Made by a program: the position numbers and the translations under genes. From assembly GCF_004000785.1 (NCBI RefSeq), contig NZ_BILX01000029.1, positions 1 to 64,000 on the forward strand: a DNA stretch of 64,000 nt. The letters are read 5' to 3'. Below the pieces are notes generated by a model that saw only the letters and a list, made by a program, of their open reading frames with translations, was not told the DNA's origin and did no database searches. This DNA is from Paenibacillus ehimensis NBRC 15659. GTDB taxonomy: Bacteria > Bacillota > Bacilli > Paenibacillales > NBRC-103111. Below are positions 15,356-25,291 of this stretch, piece after piece. Within the stretch, counting starts at the first letter, position 1. Every line of letters starts with the position of its first letter.

Positions 15356-17080
15356 ATGAATTCGTTTACGAACGAGCGTATTGCGGCCACGGCGGCCAGC
15401 CCCAACCTGGAAAATTACGAGCAGGCGCGGGGGCAGTTTCGATGGGAGGAGGTGGAGCGCGAGTTCACGTGGCACGAAACCGGAAAAATCAATATGGCGT
15501 ACGAAGCGGTCGACCGGCATGCCGAGTCGTCGCGCCGGGACAAAATCGCCTTGTACTACAGCGACGGGCAGAGAGAAGAGGCGTACACCTTCGGGCAAAT
15601 GAAAAGCGGCTCCAACCGCTTCGGCAACGTGCTTCGTCAGTTGGGCATCGGAAAAGGGGACCGCGTGTTTATTTTTATGCCCCGTTCCCCAGAGCTTTAC
15701 TTTGCGCTTCTCGGGATTATTAAAGTCGGCGCGATTGCCGGCCCTTTGTTCGAAGCCTTTATGGAAACCGCCGTGAAGGACCGCTTGGAAGACAGTCAAG
15801 CCGTGGCGATCGTCACGACGCCTTCCCAGCTTCCGCGCATCCCGGTTCAGGATTTGCCCCATTTGAAGCACGTGATTCTGGTCGGACAGGACCTTCGGCT
15901 GGAGCAGGGGCAAGTCGACTTTCACCGAGCAATGGAAAGCGCTTCCGAGGAGCTGGATCTTGAATGGATGGACCGCGAGGACGGCCTTATCCTGCATTAC
16001 ACCTCCGGCTCCACCGGCAAGCCCAAAGGCGTGCTTCACGTCCACGATGCGATGCTTCATCATTATTATACGGGCAAAATCGTGCTTGATCTGAAGGAAG
16101 ACGACGTGTATTGGTGCACGGCCGATCCGGGCTGGGTGACCGGCACGTCTTACGGCATTTTCGCCCCGTGGCTCAACGGCGCGACGAATGTGATCCGCGG
16201 GGGACGGTTCAAGCCGGCGGACTGGTACGCCACCCTGCAAAAGTACGGCATTACCGTCTGGTACAGCGCGCCTACCGCCTTCCGCATGCTGATGGGAGCC
16301 GGAGACGAGCTGGTGTCCGGGTTCGATCTGTCCAGACTCCGCCATGTGCTCAGCGTCGGCGAGCCTTTGAACCCGGAGGTCGTCCGCTGGGGGTTGAGCG
16401 TATTCAAGCAGCGCATCCACGACACGTGGTGGATGACGGAGACCGGCGGCCAGCTCATCTGCAATTATCCGGGGATGACGATTAAGCCGGGATCGATGGG
16501 AAAGCCGATTCCGGGTGTGGAGGCGGCCATATTGGACGACCAGGGCCGTGTCTTGGAGCCTTACTGCATGGGAAATCTGGCGATCAAGACAGCATGGCCG
16601 TCCATGATGCGCCGTATTTGGAACAATCCGGCCAAGTACGAAGAGTACTTCCGCTTCAAGGGCTGGTATGTGTCGGGAGACTCCGCCTTCTATGACGAGG
16701 ACGGATACTTCTGGTTTCAAGGCCGCGTTGACGATGTCATCAACACCTCCGGCGAGCGGGTCGGCCCCTTCGAGGTCGAGAGCAAGCTGGTGGAGCATCC
16801 TGCCGTTGCCGAAGCGGGCGTCATCGGCAAGCCGGACCCGATGCGGGGTGAAGTCATCAAAGCGTTCATCGCGCTGCGGGACGGCTATACGCCGTCGGAG
16901 GAGCTGAAGGAGCAGATTGTCCAATTCGTCAAAACCGGCTTGTCCGCGCATGCGGCGCCTCGTGAAATCGAGTTCAAGGACAAGCTGCCGAAAACGAGAA
17001 GCGGCAAAATTATGCGCCGTGTTCTGAAAGCGTGGGAATTGAATTTGCCGGTCGGCGACATGTCGACCATTGAGGATTAA
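15356..17080 (+). CDS. acsA: acetyl-CoA synthetase (AMP-forming)
   Basis: A 574-residue acyl-CoA synthetase of the ANL superfamily that converts acetate (or propionate), ATP and CoA to acyl-CoA, AMP and pyrophosphate. Seen: the P-loop YTSGSTGKPKG near residue 213, WCTADPGWVTGTSYG, the WWMTETGG motif, SGDSAFYDEDGYFWFQGRVDD hinge region, and the adenylation lysine in KTRSGKIMRR near 554. Length and N-terminus match Bacillus AcsA rather than the longer enterobacterial Acs. GGGAGGG precedes the ATG at 15356. Its sigma-54 promoter and the neighbouring amide sensor/activator suggest induction by amides whose hydrolysis yields acetate. It is followed by adk in the same operon. Confidence 0.95.
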   Translation: MNSFTNERIAATAASPNLENYEQARGQFRWEEVEREFTWHETGKINMAYEAVDRHAESSRRDKIALYYSDGQREEAYTFGQMKSGSNRFGNVLRQLGIGKGDRVFIFMPRSPELYFALLGIIKVGAIAGPLFEAFMETAVKDRLEDSQAVAIVTTPSQLPRIPVQDLPHLKHVILVGQDLRLEQGQVDFHRAMESASEELDLEWMDREDGLILHYTSGSTGKPKGVLHVHDAMLHHYYTGKIVLDLKEDDVYWCTADPGWVTGTSYGIFAPWLNGATNVIRGGRFKPADWYATLQKYGITVWYSAPTAFRMLMGAGDELVSGFDLSRLRHVLSVGEPLNPEVVRWGLSVFKQRIHDTWWMTETGGQLICNYPGMTIKPGSMGKPIPGVEAAILDDQGRVLEPYCMGNLAIKTAWPSMMRRIWNNPAKYEEYFRFKGWYVSGDSAFYDEDGYFWFQGRVDDVINTSGERVGPFEVESKLVEHPAVAEAGVIGKPDPMRGEVIKAFIALRDGYTPSEELKEQIVQFVKTGLSAHAAPREIEFKDKLPKTRSGKIMRRVLKAWELNLPVGDMSTIED

Positions 17081-17114
17081 CTTCGGACTCATAAAACAGA
17101 GGTGGGGGATATAA

Positions 17115-17780
<666 letters not shown>

Positions 17781-17809
17781 AGCGGGAAGGCCGCTTTCCC
17801 GGCGAAATA

Positions 17810-17847
17810 AAGGGCAGACCCAGTGCACGAAGCGGGTCTGCCCTTTT
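17810..17847. terminator. bidirectional terminator between adk and the regulator
   Basis: AAGGGCAGACCC / GGGTCTGCCCTT, perfect 12-bp arms, TTTT on the + side, between convergent genes. Confidence 0.88.
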
Positions 17848-17872
17848 CAGTTCGCTTATACCCGGAACCGGC

Positions 17873-20152
17873 TTACGGCGTCATTTGAAATTCCTTCAGC
17901 TTCCGGTAAAGTGTACTCCGTGTAATGCCAAGCACCTTGGACGCCTCGGTGATCGTCTTCGTCTCGCCCAGCACCTGCTCGATCATCCTTCGCTCGACTT
18001 GCTTGAGCGGCTCGGCCGCCCTCGGCTTTCTTTGGTAATATCCTTTGAGCGCTCTCGGCAGGTGCTCCACCCGGATCGGTGCTCGTTCCCGTCCCGCCAG
18101 AAGGTAGGCGCGTTCCATTACATTTCGCAATTCGCGGATATTGCCCGGCCACGGATATTGGATCAGGGCTTGCAGCGCTTCGTCGCTGAGGCTGTCCGGC
18201 CCGTCGCCGTGGACGCCCTGAAATTCGCGGAGGAACTCCCGGCTTAAGTGCTCCACATCCTCCGGGCGCTCGCGAAGCGGAGGGATCGCGATCGACAGGA
18301 CGTTCAGACGGTAAAACAGGTCCGACCGGAACGAGCCGCTGTAGGCGATTTCTTCTTGAAGATTCCGGTTTGTTGCGGCAATAATCCGTACGTTGACCGC
18401 ACGCTCTTTATTTTCGCCGAGCCTCATAATCCGCTTCGACTCGATGGCTCTTAACAGGACAACCTGGAGATCCAACGGCATGTCGCCAATCTCGTCGAGA
18501 AATAGAGTCCCGTCGTTCGCGGCTTCGAATTTGCCGATGGCCCCGCCTTTTTTGGCACCTGTGAACGCGCCTTCGATATAGCCGAACATCTCGCTCGCGA
18601 TCAGCTCACGGGGCAGCAGGCCGGTGTTGACGGCGACCAGCGGGCCGTGCTTTCGTTCGCTTTGCCGGTGAATCGCCTGAACCAGCACTTCTTTTCCCGC
18701 TCCGGTCTCTCCGGTAATCAGCACGTTGGCGCACGATTGGGCCGCAAGCTTGGCGACCTCCAGCTCCAATTGGTATTCGGGGTTTAAAGTCCGGATGCGG
18801 TCGAATTGATAGGGTGACGCCGAAGATCGGACGCTTAGCTTCGGCTTAAGCAAAAGCATTTGCTGACCGCTTGTTCCGTAAGGATGCACCTCGAACGCGT
18901 GATGGATGTGCTGCAGCAGCGTGGGCGTCAGGAGCTGGCCTTCCTTTAACCGGGTCAGCTCTTCCGCTTTTTTGCTCATGTACACAATATGCTGCCGCTC
19001 CGACAGGACGACGATCGCTTCATCGCTGATCCGGCCCCACGATTCCAGAATGATCTCATTCAGTTGGCCGGGCTCCCGGCTTTTTTCTTTAAACGGCTTC
19101 GGGGCAATATTGCGCTGCGAGTCCCACACGATCTCGAATTGCCCGTCCGGCATCGCTCTTGCGATTTTTACGGGTCTCGACAGATGATGATGGTCGCCCT
19201 CGACGAGCACGGTCCCGCAAGCGGTTTCAAGCTTTTTGTCGCTCAGGTGGTAAAAGACGTCCCGGTAATCCAGGCTCCCGGTTTCTTGAATACTGTCCAG
19301 TACCATTTTGGTGCCCAGATAAGTGTTGAACATGACCGACGATATGACCTGCTGCGCGCCGAAGCGTTCATGGAACGCACTGACGAAATGCAGATTGTGC
19401 TCATTTGGAAGCGATTGAAAATAGCTGGCCGAGCCGTAATGCCCCGCTCCGTAGTCTGCGCCCATCGCTGCGATTTCCGTTTCCTTCGTGATCGGACTGA
19501 AGATAGGCAAGTCATCGGGGTTCAAGCCCATTCGCCGATACGCCCGATAAAACGGGATGATGCTCTGCCCGACAAGCGTTGTAAATATGGCATCGGGCCG
19601 CTTTACCATGATGTCTTCCAGCACGTCGTAGAAGGTCTGATGACCGAACGGCACATAGGCTTCGCCGACGACCAAGCCGTTTTTTTCCGCGAGATACGTT
19701 CGGACCTGCTGGTTCGTTTCCCGGGGATAAATATAATCCGTGCCGATACAATACACCCGTTTCCCGAAGTGCTCCGTTAAGTAATCGAGCAGCACATGAA
19801 CCTGCTGGTTCGGCACCTCCCCGGTATAAAACACGTTGGCATGGCATTCCCGTCCCTCATACAACGTAGGGTAGACCAGCAGGCAGCCGTATTTCTCCAG
19901 CACCGGGAGCACGGCCTTCCGGCAAGCCGAAGTATAACAGCCGATAAATACTTTCACGCCGTCTTTTGCAAGCGCTTCCGCTTCTAGCGCGCTTTTGGCC
20001 GGGTCCGAGCAAATATCCCGTACGATCGCTTCCACGTTCATTTCCTTTTGGTTAAAGTGCTCGATGGCAAGGATAGCCGCATCGCATTGTCCTCGTTCCG
20101 TCAGGGCGGTCGTGCCAGTTAATGAAAACAATAAACCAACTCTGGTATTCAT
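17873..20152 (-). CDS. sigma-54-dependent activator with an AmiC-like amide-sensing domain
   Basis: A 759-residue fusion. Residues 1-365 form a periplasmic-binding-protein fold very like Pseudomonas AmiC (GLLFSLTGTTALTERGQ, FIGCYTSACRKAVLPV at 69-84, GTDYIYPRETNQQVR at 137-151), without a signal peptide, so it senses ligand in the cytosol. Residues about 365-450 are a PAS-like linker, 460-690 an AAA+ domain with Walker A GETGAGKE (481-488), the sigma-54 contact loop GAFTGA (528-533) and FLDEIGD, and about 715-757 a Fis-type helix-turn-helix. It lies divergent from amiE and convergent with acsA-adk; both operons carry sigma-54 promoters. In Pseudomonas AmiC acts through the antiterminator AmiR; here sensor and activator are one protein. 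A TATAAT on this strand at 20188-20193 is a likely -10. Start ATG has AAGGAGAGG upstream. Confidence 0.9.
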   Translation of the reverse strand: MNTRVGLLFSLTGTTALTERGQCDAAILAIEHFNQKEMNVEAIVRDICSDPAKSALEAEALAKDGVKVFIGCYTSACRKAVLPVLEKYGCLLVYPTLYEGRECHANVFYTGEVPNQQVHVLLDYLTEHFGKRVYCIGTDYIYPRETNQQVRTYLAEKNGLVVGEAYVPFGHQTFYDVLEDIMVKRPDAIFTTLVGQSIIPFYRAYRRMGLNPDDLPIFSPITKETEIAAMGADYGAGHYGSASYFQSLPNEHNLHFVSAFHERFGAQQVISSVMFNTYLGTKMVLDSIQETGSLDYRDVFYHLSDKKLETACGTVLVEGDHHHLSRPVKIARAMPDGQFEIVWDSQRNIAPKPFKEKSREPGQLNEIILESWGRISDEAIVVLSERQHIVYMSKKAEELTRLKEGQLLTPTLLQHIHHAFEVHPYGTSGQQMLLLKPKLSVRSSASPYQFDRIRTLNPEYQLELEVAKLAAQSCANVLITGETGAGKEVLVQAIHRQSERKHGPLVAVNTGLLPRELIASEMFGYIEGAFTGAKKGGAIGKFEAANDGTLFLDEIGDMPLDLQVVLLRAIESKRIMRLGENKERAVNVRIIAATNRNLQEEIAYSGSFRSDLFYRLNVLSIAIPPLRERPEDVEHLSREFLREFQGVHGDGPDSLSDEALQALIQYPWPGNIRELRNVMERAYLLAGRERAPIRVEHLPRALKGYYQRKPRAAEPLKQVERRMIEQVLGETKTITEASKVLGITRSTLYRKLKEFQMTP

Positions 20153-20262
20153 TGAACTCCGCCTCTCCTTGGTAGGTTTGTGTCTTTATTATAACAAAAA
20201 TCAAACCGTTTGAAATTGGGGGTTGACTTTTTTCTGAAAGTCTGTGTGTAAAAATAAGACAG

Positions 20263-20279
20263 TGTATCATTTTGCGACA
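20263..20279. promoter_or_regulatory. candidate activator site upstream of amiE
   Basis: TGTATCATTTTGCGACA, 155 bp before the predicted amiE transcription start. It shares the core with the two sites upstream of acsA; extended alignment AGTGTNNCATTTTGC matches acsA site 1. A weaker similar stretch abuts it at 20245-20261. Confidence 0.5.
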
Positions 20280-20400
20280 GTTGCGGGCGGAGAGGTTTTT
20301 TTAGCTTTCTGTAAAGAAACAGGGGCAATAATTGTATTAAATTTAGACAAACGGCGGCGCAGTTTGTAAGCGATTTCTTTTGTTTGGCGGCAAAAGTTAT

Positions 20401-20416
20401 TGGCACAGATTTTGCT
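20401..20416 (+). promoter_or_regulatory. sigma-54 (-24/-12) promoter of amiE
   Basis: TGGCAC-AGATT-TTGCT, exact consensus with correct spacing, 79 bp upstream of the amiE ATG. Confidence 0.9.
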
Positions 20417-20494
20417 TCAATTCCGGTCAAGTCGGCCGGACGGCGAGATGAACCTGTTCCGGCCGATGCAAAACACACCAAGGAGGGGTTTTCG

Positions 20495-21541
20495 ATGAGA
20501 CATGGAGACATTTCCAGCAGTCAGGATACCGTAGGGGTGGCAGTGGTGAACTATAAGATGCCGCGCCTGCATACCCGGGTGGAGGTTCTGGACAACTGCC
20601 GCAGGATCGCCGATATGATTGTTGGGATGAAGCAGGGATTGCCCGGCATGGATCTCGTTGTTTTTCCGGAATACAGCACCCACGGCATTATGTACGACGA
20701 GCAGGAAATGTATGAAACCGCTTCCTCCATACCCGGAGAAGAAACCGCCATCTTCGCCGAGGCTTGCCGGAAGGCCAATACGTGGGGCGTGTTCTCCTTG
20801 ACCGGGGAACGGCACGAGGCTCATCCGAACAAAGCTCCGTACAATACTTTGATTCTCATGAACAACAAAGGGGATATCGTTCAAAAATACAGAAAAATTA
20901 TTCCGTGGTGCCCGGTCGAAGGCTGGTATCCCGGCGACTGCACGTACGTAGCGGAAGGGCCGAAGGGGCTCAAAATCAGCCTTATCGTCTGCGACGACGG
21001 CAACTATCCCGAAATATGGCGCGACTGTGCGATGAAGGGAGCCGAGCTGATCGTGCGGTGCCAAGGCTATATGTACCCGTCGAAGGACCAGCAAATCATC
21101 ATGGCGAAAGCGATGGCCTGGTCCAACAATACGTATGTCGCCGTAGCCAATGCGGCCGGCTTCGACGGCGTTTATTCTTATTTCGGCCACTCCTCGATCA
21201 TCGGCTTCGACGGGCGCACGCTCGGGGAATGCGGCACGGAGGAAAACGGCATCCAGTACGCCGAACTGTCGGTTTCGCTAATCCGCGATTTCCGTAAAAA
21301 CGCCCAATCGCAGAACCATCTGTTCAAGCTGCTCCATCGCGGCTATACGGGACTCATTCATTCCGGGGACGGAGACAAAGGGATTGCGGAATGTCCGTTT
21401 GACTTTTACCGTACCTGGGTGCTGGATGCCGAGAAGGCGAGGGAAAACGTAGAGAAGATCACCCGATCGACCGTCGGAACCGCGGAATGCCCGATCGAGG
21501 GAATTCCTCACGAGGGCAAGCAAAAGGCGGCCGGAGGCTGA
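20495..21541 (+). CDS. amiE: aliphatic amidase
   Basis: A 348-residue nitrilase-superfamily amidase that hydrolyses short aliphatic amides such as acetamide and propionamide to the acid and ammonia in the cytosol. The sequence follows Pseudomonas AmiE closely from MRHGDISSS onward, with the catalytic Glu59 (VVFPEY), Lys134 (QKYRKIIPW) and Cys166 (SLIVCDDGN) at identical positions. The ATG at 20495 has AGGAGGGG six bases upstream; the frame stays open farther upstream across the sigma-54 promoter. First gene of amiE-amiB-amiS, expressed from a sigma-54 promoter under the divergent AmiC-like activator. Confidence 0.97.
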   Translation: MRHGDISSSQDTVGVAVVNYKMPRLHTRVEVLDNCRRIADMIVGMKQGLPGMDLVVFPEYSTHGIMYDEQEMYETASSIPGEETAIFAEACRKANTWGVFSLTGERHEAHPNKAPYNTLILMNNKGDIVQKYRKIIPWCPVEGWYPGDCTYVAEGPKGLKISLIVCDDGNYPEIWRDCAMKGAELIVRCQGYMYPSKDQQIIMAKAMAWSNNTYVAVANAAGFDGVYSYFGHSSIIGFDGRTLGECGTEENGIQYAELSVSLIRDFRKNAQSQNHLFKLLHRGYTGLIHSGDGDKGIAECPFDFYRTWVLDAEKARENVEKITRSTVGTAECPIEGIPHEGKQKAAGG

Positions 21542-21542
21542 C

Positions 21543-22676
21543 ATGTCGTTCATCGCGGAGAAGCTGAAAACGATCCATCAGCGCCAAGAACAGGTAGCCG
21601 GAGAAGAGGAGGACCGTTCTTCTTCTCCCCGGACCGTGACCCGGTTTCGTTTTGACGTCGACCGCGTCATGCAGCAGGTCCGGTCGAAAATTTTCGGGCA
21701 GGACGAAGCCGTCGGTCGCTTGGAGGAGATGCTGAGGGTCGTCTGGTCGGACATTTCGGAGCCGTCCCGGCCTTTGTACGTGGCGTTATTTTTGGGTCCG
21801 ACGGGGGTAGGGAAGACGGAGACGGTGAGGGCGTTAGCGGAAGCGATTCACGGCAGCGCCGAGGCGTTTTGCCGGATCGATATGAATACGCTGGCCCAGG
21901 AGCACTATGCCGCCGCCTTGACCGGAGCGCCCCCTGGCTACGTAGGAAGCAAGGAAGGCATGTCGCTGTTCGATATGCAGCGCATTGAGGGCTCTTACGG
22001 CAAGCCCGGCATCGTGCTGTTCGATGAGCTGGAGAAGGCGAACGATCAAGTCATCTATTCGCTGCTGGGCGTGCTGGACAACGGGATGATGGTCTTGTCG
22101 TCGGGAGAGAAAACGATCAATTTCCGCAACAGCATTATTTTTATGACCAGCAATCTGGGGGCGCAGGACATTACGGAATTTGCCGACGGAAGCTTGAAGG
22201 CTTTTTGGAAAAAACTCGGATGGTATGCGCAGCCCCGGCATTGGGGGGCTTCCGAACGCGAGCTTCTGCGGACCATCGTACAGAAAAAGACGGAGCGCCG
22301 GTTTTCGCCTGAATTTATCAACCGTATCGACGATGTGTATGTGTTTCGTTGGCTTGGGCGCGACGGACTCGGACCGATCCTGGATTCGCTGCTCGATTCG
22401 CTCAACCGCCGGGTCCTGAAGCACCGCTGTATGGTGCAGCTCGACCCGTCCGCCAAGGAGCTTGTTGCCTCTTTTGGATTCGACAAGCAGTACGGCGCGC
22501 GCTCGCTGAAAAGAGCCGTCAGAACCTGCATCGAAATCCCGCTGGCCCGGCTGCTCGGAAACCGGCGGCAGGATGACCCGTTCGTGACCTACTACGTGCG
22601 GGGGAAACGGAACGGATTGGAGTGGTACGAAGACGACGAGCGGCTGGTGTACGAAGCCAGGGAGGTGACAAGATGA
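21543..22676 (+). CDS. amiB: AAA+ ATPase of the amidase operon
   Basis: A 377-residue ClpB/ClpX-like AAA+ protein with Walker A GPTGVGKT (about residue 84), Walker B IVLFDELEKAN, sensor-1 IIFMTSNLGAQD and a C-terminal small domain with YGARSLKRAVR. Pseudomonas amidase operons carry an equivalent gene, amiB, proposed to act as a chaperone for the amidase or its transporter; the exact role is not settled. It starts one base after the amiE stop and overlaps amiS by four bases, so the three genes are tightly coupled. Confidence 0.85.
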   Translation: MSFIAEKLKTIHQRQEQVAGEEEDRSSSPRTVTRFRFDVDRVMQQVRSKIFGQDEAVGRLEEMLRVVWSDISEPSRPLYVALFLGPTGVGKTETVRALAEAIHGSAEAFCRIDMNTLAQEHYAAALTGAPPGYVGSKEGMSLFDMQRIEGSYGKPGIVLFDELEKANDQVIYSLLGVLDNGMMVLSSGEKTINFRNSIIFMTSNLGAQDITEFADGSLKAFWKKLGWYAQPRHWGASERELLRTIVQKKTERRFSPEFINRIDDVYVFRWLGRDGLGPILDSLLDSLNRRVLKHRCMVQLDPSAKELVASFGFDKQYGARSLKRAVRTCIEIPLARLLGNRRQDDPFVTYYVRGKRNGLEWYEDDERLVYEAREVTR

Positions 22677-23287
22677 GCGCCGTTGGTCTGCTGTATGTCG
22701 GCGCGGTACTGTTTCTGAACGGCTTGATGCTGTTAGGCCGCATCGACGGCAAGAGCGCAGGCGTGTTCAATCTGTTTATCGGGGCCATGCAGGTGATCAC
22801 CCCGTTTTATATGATCTTTACTTCCGGGGGAGACGCATGGACGATATTTCAAGCGTCCGGTATTTTTCTGTTCGGCCTTACTTACCTCTATGTAGGCATT
22901 ACGAACTTGCAAGGGTTGGATACGAGCGGCGTCGGTTGGTACTCGTTATGGGTCGCGGTTCTTGCCGTCGGCTATGCGGCCATGAATTTCCTTCACTTTC
23001 ACGACGAAAAGTTCGGCATCATCTGGCTTATGTGGTCGTTCCTGTGGACCTTGTTTTTTATTCTGCTGGCGCTAAAGCGCAATATTGGCGCATTTGTCGG
23101 ATGGGTGACGCTTATTCAAGCTTGGGTGACGGCGACGATTCCCGCTTTTCTTATCCTCATCGGCGATTGGGAGCGGATCAGGGCAGGCGTCACGGAAGCG
23201 GCAGCGGGCCTCGTCGTGGCTGGCTATGGGGTTGCGTATGCGCTGACCCGGCGGAAAGAGCCGGGCGGAGTGGAGTTGTCTTCGTAA
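22673..23287 (+). CDS. amiS: AmiS/UreI family amide channel
   Basis: A 204-residue membrane protein with about six to seven hydrophobic segments and AmiS/UreI sequence throughout (LLYVGAVLFLNGLMLLGRID, FGLTYLYVGITNL, FLHFHDEKFGIIWLMWSFLW). The family forms channels for urea or short amides; in amidase operons AmiS imports amides. The ATG at 22673 overlaps the amiB stop (ATGA) and has GGAGGTGA upstream. The gene completes the operon; no clear terminator follows at once. Confidence 0.92.
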   Translation: MSAVGLLYVGAVLFLNGLMLLGRIDGKSAGVFNLFIGAMQVITPFYMIFTSGGDAWTIFQASGIFLFGLTYLYVGITNLQGLDTSGVGWYSLWVAVLAVGYAAMNFLHFHDEKFGIIWLMWSFLWTLFFILLALKRNIGAFVGWVTLIQAWVTATIPAFLILIGDWERIRAGVTEAAAGLVVAGYGVAYALTRRKEPGGVELSS

Positions 23288-23553
23288 GTGGGTTCGAATC
23301 ATGAAGCCACGGCCGTATTTTGAAAAGAAACTACGCTTATCCAAGTGGTATTTAGGAGAAGCTAAGCCGTAAAGTTTACTGCGTAGTCCCCGGCGTATGA
23401 CAAGATTTTTTATGTCGCAAACGGAGAACGGCTTGCAGGTATGAAATAGAAGTTGTATCATAAGAATAAATAAGGAGCCGTGCGGCTAACACGACTCCTA
23501 TAGTACAATAGGCCGCTTCAAAGGCGGTCCGCTTCAAAGTAAAGTGAGTCAGG
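23288..23553. other. noncoding stretch after amiS with possible small RNA
   Basis: No gene seen. An imperfect hairpin GGAGCCGTG / CACGACTCC lies at 23474-23498, followed by TATAGTACAAT and a second short hairpin CCGC-TTCAAA-GGCGG. With the terminator at 23554-23598 this could delimit a + strand RNA overlapping the 3' end of the toxin gene. Confidence 0.35.
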
Positions 23554-23598
23554 GAAATAGACCGTTACTTTACCAGAGTGGGCGGTCTATTTCTTTTT
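23554..23598 (+). terminator. terminator overlapping the holin-like toxin gene end
   Basis: GAAATAGACCG / CGGTCTATTTC, perfect 11-bp arms followed by TTTTT on the + strand. The right arm includes the stop codon of the toxin gene on the other strand. Confidence 0.8.
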
Positions 23599-23700
23599 GT
23601 TTTGGGTAAGCACGATGACGATGGTCACAACCAGCGTCAGCAGCGCTATAAGAAGCGAACCGAAGCCGATCATGAGCGTCAGAGCGTCTTTAACCTCCAC
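23587..23700 (-). CDS. putative holin-like toxin (type I toxin family)
   Basis: A 37-residue peptide made of a short head MEVKDALTLMIGFG, one long hydrophobic helix (SLLIALLTLVVTIVIVL) and a basic tail TQNKKK. This is the pattern of the small holin-like toxins (Hol_Tox, TxpA/Fst-like) of type I toxin-antitoxin modules in Bacillota. The GTG start has GGGAGG eight bases upstream; an ATG two codons earlier sits too close to it. A possible -10 (TATACT, 23767-23772 on this strand) lies upstream. The overlapping + strand terminator suggests a convergent antisense RNA. Family call by pattern, antitoxin by inference. Confidence 0.65.
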   Translation of the reverse strand: MEVKDALTLMIGFGSLLIALLTLVVTIVIVLTQNKKK

Positions 23701-23819
23701 AGGCATCACCTCCCTTCCGAGAGGTTAGCCGACCGCCCTTGCAAGCCGTTCTAGTGTACAGGAAATAGTATACAGCATGATTTCCCTGCAATCTACTATT
23801 TCCGCCCAGATCAACAAAC

Positions 23820-23858
23820 AGAAGCCGCAGCAGCATTTGCTGCCACGGCTTCTTTTCT
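23820..23858. terminator. bidirectional terminator after spoVR
   Basis: AGAAGCCGCAGCAGCA pairs with TGCTGCCACGGCTTCT (two non-Watson-Crick positions), with TTTTC on the + side and a T-rich flank on the - side. Confidence 0.7.
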
Positions 23859-23860
23859 GC

Positions 23861-25291
23861 CTACAAAAATTTCCTGTTATGCTTCTTCCCGTCGTAGGCG
23901 AACAGCACCGGCTTCGTTTCGATGACCGACTCCAGATATACCGTCTTTCCCCACAGCCGGTGAATATACGGAAGGGTCCGCTCCACATACTTCAAATCAA
24001 GCTCGATGCCCTCGTACATATGCTTCAGGTACAGCTCGCCGTTCTTCTCGAAATCCCCGTCCTCGACCACGATATAAGGGAAGCCGCCGTTCACCCGGGA
24101 GTAAACGAGCTGGTCGCGGATGTTCTCCCAGGACTTATCGGTAATTTTCCATTCCGGGCCCTTTTTCTCGAAAATGTACAAATCAAGCTCGTCGCACAGC
24201 TTCTTGGTCATATAGTTGCGGATAAACGATAGATCGGAGTCGAATTCGCGCACCTCGAATATTTTTTGGCGGCCTTCGCCGCCTTTATAGCCGAAGCGCT
24301 CCCGGTCCTCTGCGGACGGGTTATCCCAACGCTTCTCGATATCCTCGAAAATTTTCAGTCCCAAATAATACGGGTTCAATGTATGCCGGGACGGAACGAC
24401 GACGGAGGAGTTGAGCTTAGAGTATTCGATCGTCTCGGAGTCGGTCAGATCGAGCTCCCGCATAATGCGCTGGTGCCAGTAGGAGGCCCAGCCTTCGTTC
24501 ATAATCTTGGTCTCCAGCTGCGGCCAGAAGTACAGCATTTCATCCCGCAGCATTGTCATAATGTCGCGCTGCCAATCCTTCAGATAAGGAGCGTGCTCTT
24601 CGATAAACAGCATCAGATCCTTCTCCGGCTCGGCCGGGAACCGGACGGGAGTTTCTTTTTTGCCGGCAGTCTTTGGCGCAGGCTTCTCATCCAAATCCCA
24701 TAAATCCTCGTAGCCGAACTTGCGCTCGGCAGGCTTTTTCGGATCGTCCGCCGCTTCTTCCCGGCCAGTGCCGCGTCCGCGGTACGGCTTCGTGATCAGC
24801 GGATCGACATGCTCTTGAATGGCGAGAACGGCATCGATAAACCGTTCCACCTCGTCCGTCCCGTATTCGATCTCGTACTGGCGGATACGTTCTGCCGTGG
24901 CGGACATGCTCTCGACCATGTTGCGGTTCGTCTTGGAGAAGCGGACGTTGTTTTTGAAAAAGTCGCAGTGCGCCAGTACATGCGCCACGATCAGCTTGTT
25001 CTGGATGAGCGAATTGCCATCGAGCAGGAATGCGTAGCACGGGTCGGAGTTGATGACAAGCTCATAAATTTTACTGAGCCCGAAATCATACTGCATTTTC
25101 ATCTTGTGAAACGTTTTTCCAAAACTCCAGTGAGAGAAGCGGGTCGGCATCCCGTAAGCGCCGAACGTGTAGATAATATCGGAAGGGCAGATCTCGTAGC
25201 GCATCGGGTAGAAGTCGAGTCCGAAGCCGCTGGCGACCTCGGTAATTTCCGCAATGGCGTATTCCAACTGCTTGATGTCATCCGCGTTCAC
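23861..25291 (-). CDS. spoVR: SpoVR family protein
   Basis: A 476-residue SpoVR protein: the conserved N-terminal region with [51 protein letters not shown] and [13 protein letters not shown], and the C-terminal part with [14 protein letters not shown] and [15 protein letters not shown]. In B. subtilis SpoVR acts in spore cortex formation; its biochemical activity is unclear. The start is GTG with GGAGGGGAGG upstream, and the GTGA overlaps the stop of the yhbH gene. About 50 residues near 170-220 form a charged linker. The pair yhbH-spoVR is usual; prkA, often in the same set, is not here. Confidence 0.93.
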   Translation of the reverse strand: MNADDIKQLEYAIAEITEVASGFGLDFYPMRYEICPSDIIYTFGAYGMPTRFSHWSFGKTFHKMKMQYDFGLSKIYELVINSDPCYAFLLDGNSLIQNKLIVAHVLAHCDFFKNNVRFSKTNRNMVESMSATAERIRQYEIEYGTDEVERFIDAVLAIQEHVDPLITKPYRGRGTGREEAADDPKKPAERKFGYEDLWDLDEKPAPKTAGKKETPVRFPAEPEKDLMLFIEEHAPYLKDWQRDIMTMLRDEMLYFWPQLETKIMNEGWASYWHQRIMRELDLTDSETIEYSKLNSSVVVPSRHTLNPYYLGLKIFEDIEKRWDNPSAEDRERFGYKGGEGRQKIFEVREFDSDLSFIRNYMTKKLCDELDLYIFEKKGPEWKITDKSWENIRDQLVYSRVNGGFPYIVVEDGDFEKNGELYLKHMYEGIELDLKYVERTLPYIHRLWGKTVYLESVIETKPVLFAYDGKKHNRKFL

